Shown here piece by piece: positions 8,676 to 15,533 of a DNA stretch of 64,000 nucleotides. The position numbers and the translations under genes were made by a program. Location of the stretch: contig URRW01000003.1 in NCBI GenBank assembly GCA_900550285.1, positions 1 through 64,000 on the forward strand. Direction: 5' to 3'. The stretch's first letter is position 1. Each line of letters begins with the position of its first letter. The notes under the pieces are model-generated. The model was not told the DNA's origin. It saw only the letters and a program-made list of their open reading frames with translations, and searched no databases. Source of the stretch: an uncultured Lachnospiraceae bacterium (lineage in GTDB: Bacteria > Bacillota > Clostridia > Lachnospirales > Lachnospiraceae).

Positions 8676-10166
8676 ATGATGAAAAAATGGTTGAAATGGT
8701 GGACAGGGCTGCTTTGCGCGGCAGTTTTGATGCTGGGGGCATCTGTGACCGTGCTGGCGGCGGAGATGGGAAGCATTACGGTAGAGGGCGCGGTGGAGGG
8801 CGTCGATTATTCGATTTACAGGATATTTGATCTGGAAAGCTTTTCATCGGAAGGCGGGGGAACCGGACGGTATGCCTATAAACTGAGTGAAAAATGGAAC
8901 GGTTTTTCGGCGGGGGAATATTTTACGGTCGATGAAAACGGATACATAGACTGGAAGGCGGGAAACGGACAGGAGGCGGCGAAGGGCTTTGCGGAAGCGG
9001 CGTTCGCATTTGCAAAGCGGGAAAAGATCGCGGCGGATGCGGTCGTGCAGGCGTCGGCAGGCGAAGGGAAGGAGGCTTCGGCGGTTTTTGCAAATATCCC
9101 GCTGGGGTATTATCTGGTGGATTCCACGGCAGGCGCACTGCTGTCTTTGGACACCGCCCGCCCGGACGCGACGGTAAAGGAAAAGAACGAAGCGCCGGGC
9201 ATCGAAAAAACGGTTCAGAAAGAGGATGGAAATTATGGCGCGGATAACTCGGCGTCCGTGGGCGATACGGTAAGCTTTCAGGTTGTGATCACACCCCGCC
9301 CCGGCGCAGAGGGCTATACGCTTCACGACACGATGTCGGAGGGGCTTGATTTTAAGGGCGTGAACGGGATCGTACTGAAAAAGGACGGCGCAGTATTAAA
9401 GGAGCTGGCGGAAGGGACGGATTACAGGCTTTACCGGGGCAGCAGCTTACAGGCGGAGGACGGCTGCACCTTTGAGATCGTTTTTGAAGACGATGCGTTC
9501 AAACAGGTAACGGAGAAGGATGCGGCATACGCCTTGGAAATCCTGTATGACGCGGTGCTCAATGAAAAGGCGGTAACAGACGGCGGGGGAAATACGAACA
9601 AAGCGCATTTATCCTATGGGGATAAACACCGGACGGATGAAAAAATAACGACAACGTACAGCTTTGAGCTGGCTGTTTTGAAATATGCGAAAGGGGAAAA
9701 CGGGGAGAATAAGGCGCTTAAATGCGCGCAGTTTTCCCTGTATCCGAAAAAGGGATGCAGCCCGGGAACAGAGCTTTCTTTCCGGCAGCAGCAGAAGGAA
9801 GAGGGTTACGAGGGCGTTATTTATAAAAAGCTGGCGGACGGGACAGACGGGCTGACCGTGATTACCACGGACGCGACGGGACGTTTCCGGCTGGAAGGTC
9901 TGAAGGCGGGAACCTATTATTTAAAGGAAATCAAAGCGCCCGACGGCTATAATCTTTTGAAAAAGCCGGTAGAGATCACGATCGACGAAACGGGAAGCGT
10001 TCTGGTAGGCAATGAAACTGCGGACGAGGTGCTCGTGGAAAATAAAACGGGCGCGCTGCTTCCTTCCACGGGCGGCGTCGGAACGGGTATTTTTTACGGA
10101 ACAGGGGCAGCGCTGATGGCGGGCGCGGGTCTGGTTTTTCTGATCGGGAAAAAGCGCAGGAAATAA
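8676..10166 (+). CDS. LPXTG-anchored major (backbone) pilin, SpaA/SpaH-like
   Basis: A 496-residue secreted pilin with signal peptide (cleavage near VLAAEMG), several Ig-like CnaA/CnaB-type domains and a C-terminal LPSTG, hydrophobic segment and KKRRK tail. The E-box appears as YYLKEIKAPDGYNLL near residue 420, with its Glu expected to promote an isopeptide bond. A Lys-containing stretch TVKEKNEAPGIEKTV near residue 170 is the likely pilin-motif region providing the lysine for polymerisation. The gene lies 36 bp after the tip protein and 3 bp before the sortase, so the three are surely co-transcribed. The family role, covalent fibre shaft assembled by sortase, is established; the exact lysine is inference. 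Confidence 0.88.
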   Translation: MMKKWLKWWTGLLCAAVLMLGASVTVLAAEMGSITVEGAVEGVDYSIYRIFDLESFSSEGGGTGRYAYKLSEKWNGFSAGEYFTVDENGYIDWKAGNGQEAAKGFAEAAFAFAKREKIAADAVVQASAGEGKEASAVFANIPLGYYLVDSTAGALLSLDTARPDATVKEKNEAPGIEKTVQKEDGNYGADNSASVGDTVSFQVVITPRPGAEGYTLHDTMSEGLDFKGVNGIVLKKDGAVLKELAEGTDYRLYRGSSLQAEDGCTFEIVFEDDAFKQVTEKDAAYALEILYDAVLNEKAVTDGGGNTNKAHLSYGDKHRTDEKITTTYSFELAVLKYAKGENGENKALKCAQFSLYPKKGCSPGTELSFRQQQKEEGYEGVIYKKLADGTDGLTVITTDATGRFRLEGLKAGTYYLKEIKAPDGYNLLKKPVEITIDETGSVLVGNETADEVLVENKTGALLPSTGGVGTGIFYGTGAALMAGAGLVFLIGKKRRK

Positions 10167-10169
10167 AAG

Positions 10170-10871
10170 ATGAAAAAGAAAAGCTTCAAAAAAACAGCTG
10201 CCCTCCTGCTGTTTCTGGCAGGGGCAGCGGTCATGCTGTATCCTGTGGCCAGCGACTGGGTCAACCGGAGGAATCAGTCGAGGGCGGCAGCGTCCTATTC
10301 GGGCGCGGTGGAGGCACTTGACCCGGCGGATTATGAAAAAATGCTTTCGGATGCGCGCAGGCACAATGAAAAGCTTGCAGGGGCGGGCAGCCTTGCGGCG
10401 GCGCTGGACATGGAAAAAGAGGATGGCTTCCAGACGTATCACAGCCTGCTGGATGTAGAGCGGGACGGTGTGATGGGGGTGATCCGGATCCCGAAGATCC
10501 GGGTGGAAATCCCGATCTATCATACGACGGACGAGGGCGTTTTGCAGGTCGGGATCGGGCATTTTGCAGGCTCGTCGCTTCCGGTGGGCGGGACGGATAC
10601 CCATTGTATCCTTTCGGGGCACAGGGGGCTTCCGTCGGCAAGGCTTTTTACCGATCTGGATCAGCTGGAGGAGGGCGATCTTTTTTATATTGACGTGCTC
10701 AAAGAGACGCTTGCCTATGAGGTAGACCGGATCGATGTGGTGCTGCCGCAGGAGGCAGAAGGGCTGGACGTCATCGAGGGCGGCGACTATGTGACGCTGG
10801 TAACATGCACGCCCTACGGCGTGAATACACACCGGCTGCTGGTACGGGGCGCACGCATGGACCGGGGATAA
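10170..10871 (+). CDS. Class C-type sortase, pilus polymerase
   Basis: A 233-residue membrane-anchored transpeptidase with an N-terminal hydrophobic helix (about residues 9-28). The catalytic His is in CILSGHRGLPSARLFTDL, the catalytic Cys in LVTCTPYG, and the Arg in THRLLVRG. This matches class C pilus sortases, and the position right behind two LPXTG proteins says it joins the pilins. It is shorter than many class C enzymes: no C-terminal membrane helix and no obvious DPF/DPW lid motif are visible. The lid region may instead be the EDGFQTYHSLLD stretch. The start at 10170 is close to the pilin stop and supports translational coupling. Confidence 0.88.
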   Translation: MKKKSFKKTAALLLFLAGAAVMLYPVASDWVNRRNQSRAAASYSGAVEALDPADYEKMLSDARRHNEKLAGAGSLAAALDMEKEDGFQTYHSLLDVERDGVMGVIRIPKIRVEIPIYHTTDEGVLQVGIGHFAGSSLPVGGTDTHCILSGHRGLPSARLFTDLDQLEEGDLFYIDVLKETLAYEVDRIDVVLPQEAEGLDVIEGGDYVTLVTCTPYGVNTHRLLVRGARMDRG

Positions 10872-10901
10872 AGGCGGATCCGTTCTGTCATGAAATTTGT
10901 T

Positions 10902-10930
10902 TTGCACCGGACTGTTTTCTGGGGTATAAT
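10902..10930 (+). promoter_or_regulatory. Sigma-A-type promoter for MraY-like gene
   Basis: TTGCAC at 10902-10907, a 17-bp spacer, then a perfect TATAAT at 10925-10930. It lies just after the sortase stop and 67 bp before the next ATG. Confidence 0.75.
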
Positions 10931-10996
10931 AATTATATATGCGTTATATGCTGCGCAGGCGTGCAGGGCAAATTCATGACAGAAGGAAGAAGAAAA

Positions 10997-11944
10997 ATGT
11001 ATAAGATTTTGGCGAACTATTTGAGCAGCAGCCAGATTCTGGTGCTGGGGATGCTGTTTACCTTCGGGCTGACGTTTCTGATGCTGAAGCATCCGTTCCC
11101 GTTTCTGCCGAGCGATCAGGGGCGGGCGTTTGCGGTAAACGGGAATCTGTCGAAGGGGAAGCTGCGGGGAGTCGGGCTGACCTTTGTGATCAGCTTTCTG
11201 ATCGGCGGATTTTTATTTTTGCCGGTGGACACGGAATATGTGATTTATGCGATCCTGCTGTTTGCGATGATGATGAGCGGCTATCTGGACGATGCGTCGG
11301 ACAAGCCCTGGAACGAGTATAAAAAAGGGCTGATCGACCTTGTGATCTCGGTGGCTGCGGTGGCGACCTTTGTGAACTTTAATTCCACGACGATCATGAT
11401 CGGGCAGGTGGAGGCAGCGATCCCTTCCGCCCTGTATCTGGTGCTCGGCGTGATCCTGATCTGGGTGTCGGTAAATGTGACGAACTGTACGGACGGCGTG
11501 GACGGGCTGTGCGCCAGCACGGGAAGCGTGACGGTCCTGGCGTTTGCGCTTTTGTTTTCGGAAGCCCTCGGGAAGTATGCGATGGCGGGCTTTTTGTTCG
11601 TTTCGGTGCTGTTTGCCTACCTGTATTTTAACAGCTCGCCGAGCAGTATGCTGATGGGGGACGCAGGCTCCCGTGCGCTGGGCTTTTTTATCGCGGTGCT
11701 GACGATGAAATCGGGACATCCGTTCATTTTTGTGCTGCTGGCTGCGGTAATGATCGCAGACGGCGGGATCGGTCTGGTAAAAATCTTTTTGAAACGGTTT
11801 TTAAAGATTTCCATTCTGAAAAACACGCGGACGCCGCTTCATGACCACGTCCGCAAAAATAAGGGCTGGTCGGACGCGCAGGTTGTAGCGCGGTATGTGA
11901 TCATTCAGGTGCTGTTTGTGATAGCGGCAGCGGCGCTGGTTTAA
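10997..11944 (+). CDS. MraY/WecA-family phospho-sugar transferase, MraY-like
   Basis: A 315-residue polytopic membrane protein of the polyprenyl-phosphate sugar-1-phosphate transferase superfamily. Key motifs are NCTDGVDGLCAS, SSMLMGDAGSRALGFF and the C-terminal HDHVRKNKGWSDAQVVARY, the last being typical of MraY. MraY moves phospho-MurNAc-pentapeptide to undecaprenyl phosphate. This copy is not in a murein gene cluster, so it may be the main enzyme, a paralog, or one that uses another UDP-sugar. The ATG at 10997 has a GGAAGAAG site just upstream and fits the promoter at 10902-10930; an in-frame extension to 10805 would overlap the sortase and cross that promoter. Confidence 0.85.
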   Translation: MYKILANYLSSSQILVLGMLFTFGLTFLMLKHPFPFLPSDQGRAFAVNGNLSKGKLRGVGLTFVISFLIGGFLFLPVDTEYVIYAILLFAMMMSGYLDDASDKPWNEYKKGLIDLVISVAAVATFVNFNSTTIMIGQVEAAIPSALYLVLGVILIWVSVNVTNCTDGVDGLCASTGSVTVLAFALLFSEALGKYAMAGFLFVSVLFAYLYFNSSPSSMLMGDAGSRALGFFIAVLTMKSGHPFIFVLLAAVMIADGGIGLVKIFLKRFLKISILKNTRTPLHDHVRKNKGWSDAQVVARYVIIQVLFVIAAAALV

Positions 11945-11981
11945 CCGGGTTTGACCGGATGCAAAAGACAGGAAAAGGAAG

Positions 11982-12017
11982 ATCCCGCAGGAGGCAAGAC
12001 GCTTTCTGCGGGATTTC
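11982..12017 (+). terminator. Hairpin after MraY-like gene
   Basis: ATCCCGCAG (11982-11990) pairs perfectly with CTGCGGGAT (12006-12014) over a 15-nt loop. Only a short T-rich tail follows, so termination may be partial. The rest of 11945-12246 is AT-rich and shows no gene. Confidence 0.5.
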
Positions 12018-12246
12018 TGCCATCAGCGTCCTGATAATCGCAGTCAGAAAGCGGATCCGGGCTGAAAAATTACTGAAAATCGAAAGGATAAAAATGGATT
12101 TTTAGAAAAAAGCGTGAGGGAACGATTTCATGAGTTCACGAAAAATTCAGATATTCCGGCAAAATAGCCGGGAAATCCGGATATTTTCAAGTGAAAACAC
12201 GGTATTTCAGACAAAAAGAAGAAGATTCTGCATGAATCGGCAGGTG

Positions 12247-12274
12247 TTGACAAAAGAGAGAAAATGGATAAAAT
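12247..12274 (+). promoter_or_regulatory. Promoter of HPr-like gene
   Basis: TTGACA at 12247-12252, 16-bp spacer, TAAAAT at 12269-12274. The sequence TGTTGACAAA with GGATAAAAT recurs at 12920-12947. Confidence 0.7.
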
Positions 12275-12341
12275 GTAGCTTCAACAGGAAGAAAAGCCTG
12301 AAAATATAAGACCAAAACGGATATTGAAAGGATGTGACAAG

Positions 12342-12572
12342 ATGAACCGCATGAAGATCAGACTGAATGGAACCGCAGATGTGAGAGAATTTGTATATGA
12401 GGCGGAAAAATGTGATTTTGACGTGGATATTCAGTACGAATCCACAATCGTAGACGCCAAATCCATTCTGGGCATTATCAGCCTCGGGCTGGCAAAGGTT
12501 CTGACTGTATACTGTCACGGCGAAAATCCGGATTTTATGAATAAGATCCAGAAGTTTGCCGCAGCAGTGTAA
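12342..12572 (+). CDS. HPr-like protein lacking the active-site histidine
   Basis: A 76-residue protein with the HPr fold signature. DAKSILGIISLGL matches the region around regulatory Ser46 of HPr (here Ser41). The block that normally reads GLHARP with the phosphorylatable His15 is replaced by ADVREF, so it cannot take phosphate from enzyme I. This resembles Crh-type proteins, which act only through the serine and CcpA, and HPr-like proteins often seen near dnaE and pfkA in Clostridia. A regulatory role is inference. ATG at 12342 is chosen because GAAAGGA lies 8-10 bp upstream. The gene is monocistronic between its promoter and a strong terminator. Confidence 0.75.
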   Translation: MNRMKIRLNGTADVREFVYEAEKCDFDVDIQYESTIVDAKSILGIISLGLAKVLTVYCHGENPDFMNKIQKFAAAV

Positions 12573-12633
12573 GTCCGATGATTTTTTAAAAATAAGAAGC
12601 GCTGCTTTGACGGCACAGCCGGCACAGGACAAG

Positions 12634-12681
12634 CCCCCTTTTCGTCCCCGCAGGGAAGCGGCGGACGAAAAGGGGGTTTTG
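12634..12681 (+). terminator. Strong terminator after HPr-like gene
   Basis: CCCCCTTTTCGTCC (12634-12647) pairs with GGACGAAAAGGGGG (12663-12676) in a perfect 14-bp stem followed by TTTT. The stem begins about 60 bp after the stop codon. The stretch 12682-12919 that follows is AT-rich with no gene visible. Confidence 0.85.
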
Positions 12682-12919
12682 CGTTTCATAAGCCGGTTTG
12701 CAGGACGCAACGGCATCTGTTTTCACAGCAAAAAATAATTTGATACAAATTTTTGAAAATACAAAAGAATTTTTTTGTGCAAAAAATTCTGAGAGCGATT
12801 TCTTGAAAAAAAGATCAAACGCAGCCCGTCGGTAAAATTTATAAAACACGGTCAAAATTAGCGGGAACGGATTGAAAAACATAACAAAACCGTGTGTTTT
12901 CGCGGGATTTTTACACCTG

Positions 12920-12947
12920 TTGACAAATTTCGCAAATTGGATAAAAT
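12920..12947 (+). promoter_or_regulatory. Promoter of an unannotated short transcription unit
   Basis: TTGACA at 12920-12925, 16-bp spacer, TAAAAT at 12942-12947. No convincing gene follows before the hairpin at 13048. Confidence 0.65.
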
Positions 12948-12954
12948 AGAATCA

Positions 12955-13130
12955 TCAAGAGGCGAGAGCGAAAAAAGCCTTTTGATAAATGCTTAATTTT
13001 ATATTAAGCGTACCCCCTCTTTTTTATATACTATACCCCCCTTTAGAGCCCTTCTGCCACCCTCCCCCCCCTTCAGGCAGAAGGGCACTTTTTTTGTTCG
13101 GCAGGGAAATTCCTTTCCTGCCGAATAAAA
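12955..13130 (+). ncRNA. Candidate short structured transcript (unproven)
   Basis: Between the promoter at 12920-12947 and two hairpins (13048-13096 and 13097-13125) lies about 100 nt with no credible coding frame: the only open frame is proline-rich and lacks a ribosome site. The unit would give a roughly 140-170 nt RNA ending in a terminator. It could also be just the leader of the lipoprotein-dnaE operon with an attenuator. No known RNA family is recognised. Confidence 0.3.
13048..13096 (+). terminator. Intrinsic terminator or attenuator
   Basis: GCCCTTCTGCC (13048-13058) pairs with GGCAGAAGGGC (13076-13086), 11 bp, followed by seven T residues. A second hairpin, TTCGGCAGG (13097-13105) with CCTGCCGAA (13117-13125), follows at once. 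Confidence 0.8.
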
Positions 13131-13226
13131 AATACGATTATGCGCACCCGCGCGAAGAAGAAACTGCATTTTACCGGAAACAGTCACCGGCTTTCGGCGC
13201 TTCCCCATTCTTTGACTTCTGCACTC

Positions 13227-13255
13227 TTGTCATTTTGATACCCGCATAGTACAAT
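13227..13255 (+). promoter_or_regulatory. Promoter of lipoprotein-dnaE operon
   Basis: TTGTCA at 13227-13232, 17-bp spacer, TACAAT at 13250-13255, about 90 bp before the lipoprotein start. Confidence 0.65.
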
Positions 13256-13346
13256 AAAAACCATAATTGAGAAATGTAACCGCCGTGTCCGCAGCGTTTC
13301 GGGCATGGCATGTTTTTTCGCGGAAAGCGGAAAGGACCGGATACAA

Positions 13347-15527
13347 ATGAAGAAAAAACAGGCGGCAATGGCAATGCTTCTGGCGCTGACGCTGGCTGCA
13401 GGCTGCGCGCCGGGCAGGATCAGCGAATATACGGCGAAAGCCCAGCGCGCAGGGGAAGCCATGTTTGGAGACGGGGTAGAGGATGCGCTGGCAGAAAGCG
13501 CTGAAACGGCAGGATACACGGAAGCGGCGGAATATACAGAAGCGACAGAAGGCACGGAAGCGGCGGAGTCTATAGAGTCAGCGGAAGGCGCTGCAGAGAC
13601 GGCGCATACGGAGGTTGCGGAAGGAACGGAAGAGGCGGAGCCTACAGAGTCAGTGGAGAACGCTGCCCCGGCTGCGCTCCCGGCGTTTTTATCCGAAGTC
13701 CCGGAGGAGATTTCTGCCCTGATGGCTCAGAAGGGTGCGGATTTTACCGGAAAGCTGGCGGGAAAGGACGAGCTGTTCTGGACGGAGGAAAAGGCGCTGG
13801 AAGCAGTGCTGTCGCAGGAAAGCTACGGCGACAAAACGCTGTGTATACAAAATATGGCGCGCTATGACGGAAAGGAAAAGGGCAGCTTTCTTTTGCTGTT
13901 TGAAAGCACGCCGCTGACGGCGCGGCAGAGGGTGCAGGGCGATCTGTGGTATTTTGACGGAAAAACGGCGGAAAAGCTTTCTGAGGATACGGTTTTTACC
14001 GGGATTGAGCTTGTCACAGGGGATGCAGCTCCCTATCTGATCGTGCGGATGCAGGAGGAAAAGCGGGAGAAGGCGGCGGTGTATACCGTGACAGAAAATG
14101 GGGCGCAGGCTTCTTTTACAGACGCGGTTTCCATTCAGGCGGCAGACGGAACGATCCGGGTGGATTATCCGGCGGAGGCGTTCCGGTATGATCCGCTTGT
14201 GGGGGTGTGGGAGGACGGAAGCGGAACTGTGCCGTATTTTTACGGGCGGACGGCGGACGGATTTGCGCCTCTTATATGGAAGGAACTCTCTGCGCAGGAG
14301 TATCTGGCATATGCGCAGGGGACGGAAGCGGACAGCGCCTATCAAAAGGAGCTGGAAGAGCGGTTTTATGCGGCTGCAGAGGACGGATCGGAATATCAGT
14401 ATGAGTTTTTTGCGGTCGGGGACAGCCGGATCGGATACAGGCAGCGGCGTATCTGCGAAGCGTCGGAGAACGGTGGGGAGATCGGGCATGCGGTGGCGGA
14501 ATACACCTGGCAGATTTCCGAGCTGGACGGCGGGAAGCTGACAAAGGACGGCGCATCCCTTGACGGGGAAGGATATTATTTTAAAAACCGGGCGGAGCGG
14601 GAAACAGAGCTGGAAGAGCTGAACGAGATTCCGGCGCGGTATGAGGCAAACCGGATTCTGGCGGCGCGGCGCACGATGCGGGCGGCAGAGAAAAAAGCGC
14701 TGGACAGCGTGCTTGCAGCGCAGGAATATCCGGAGGATGCGTTATGCTTTGTTTCGGCGGCGGATTTTGACGGAGACGGGACAAAAGAGGCGTTTGCGGC
14801 GGTAGGAAGCTATGACGGTGCGTTCGGCGCGCCGGTGTGCGATCTGTGGTATGCAGGCGGGACGGCGCAGCTTCTTTTGGAGGGCGTGCCGTTTCAGTCA
14901 ATGGAAAAAGTCGGGACGGCAGGCGCGGCAGCGCAGCTCTTCCACTGCTATGAGGACGGTGGGACGAGCGGATTTTTATTTGCGGTAAAGGACGGCGCGC
15001 CCGTAAGATGCCTTGAAAATATGGGGCGCTTTGCCGGAAACGGCGGCGGGGAGCTTTTGGCATGGGAAGCGGGAAGCAAAACGTCCGCGCCGGAATATTT
15101 TCATATGGAAAAAGGAACGGCTGTGCCTTATGGAATAGAGAAAATCCCGCTGGAAACGATACTGGATCAGGAAAACGGGAAAGCGGTGTATGAGAGTATT
15201 TTGCGGCAGGCTGGCGGCGATCCGGCAAAGGTAAGCTGCGCGCGGCGGGAAAACGGGCTGATCCATGTGACGTTTTCCGACGGGGATACGCGGTTTTATG
15301 ATACCTACGAGATTCAGGACGAAAGGCTGGTGCTGACAGACAGCGGCAGGGGAGGCTACAGCCCCGAAGCCGTCCGGGCGCGGACGGAAACAACAGCGCA
15401 GGCGGAAGAAACGGCGCAGACGGAAGCGACAACGCAGACGGAAGCGACGGCGCAGACGGAAACAACAACGCAGGCGGAAGAGACGGTACAGACAGAAGAA
15501 ACGACTTCAGAAACGGAAAAGGAATAA
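13347..15527 (+). CDS. Large lipoprotein of unknown function with Glu/Thr repeats at both ends
   Basis: A 726-residue protein exported as a lipoprotein: MKKKQAAMAMLLALTLAAGC has a clear lipobox (LAAGC, Cys20). Residues about 45-115 are a low-complexity stalk of EAAEYTEATEG-like units, and the last ~45 residues are seven six-residue repeats of the ETTAQT type (DNA 15387-15512, 18-bp period). In between are segments such as DFDGDGTKEAFAAVGSYDG that resemble FG-GAP or calcium-loop beta-propeller repeats, suggesting an extracellular beta-rich domain. I do not recognise a function. The ATG at 13347 is preceded by GGAAAGGA; an upstream in-frame TTG extension lacks a signal. dnaE starts 6 bp after the stop, so the two are co-transcribed although functionally unrelated. 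Confidence 0.8.
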   Translation: MKKKQAAMAMLLALTLAAGCAPGRISEYTAKAQRAGEAMFGDGVEDALAESAETAGYTEAAEYTEATEGTEAAESIESAEGAAETAHTEVAEGTEEAEPTESVENAAPAALPAFLSEVPEEISALMAQKGADFTGKLAGKDELFWTEEKALEAVLSQESYGDKTLCIQNMARYDGKEKGSFLLLFESTPLTARQRVQGDLWYFDGKTAEKLSEDTVFTGIELVTGDAAPYLIVRMQEEKREKAAVYTVTENGAQASFTDAVSIQAADGTIRVDYPAEAFRYDPLVGVWEDGSGTVPYFYGRTADGFAPLIWKELSAQEYLAYAQGTEADSAYQKELEERFYAAAEDGSEYQYEFFAVGDSRIGYRQRRICEASENGGEIGHAVAEYTWQISELDGGKLTKDGASLDGEGYYFKNRAERETELEELNEIPARYEANRILAARRTMRAAEKKALDSVLAAQEYPEDALCFVSAADFDGDGTKEAFAAVGSYDGAFGAPVCDLWYAGGTAQLLLEGVPFQSMEKVGTAGAAAQLFHCYEDGGTSGFLFAVKDGAPVRCLENMGRFAGNGGGELLAWEAGSKTSAPEYFHMEKGTAVPYGIEKIPLETILDQENGKAVYESILRQAGGDPAKVSCARRENGLIHVTFSDGDTRFYDTYEIQDERLVLTDSGRGGYSPEAVRARTETTAQAEETAQTEATTQTEATAQTETTTQAEETVQTEETTSETEKE

Positions 15528-15533
15528 ATCAGT

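Noticed and set aside
10805..10996. N-terminal extension of the MraY-like protein
   Set aside because: It overlaps the sortase gene and the promoter at 10902-10930, and a ribosome site supports the ATG at 10997.
12989..13249. A small proline-rich open frame in the 13-kb gap
   Set aside because: It spans the terminator hairpins and the next promoter and has no ribosome site.
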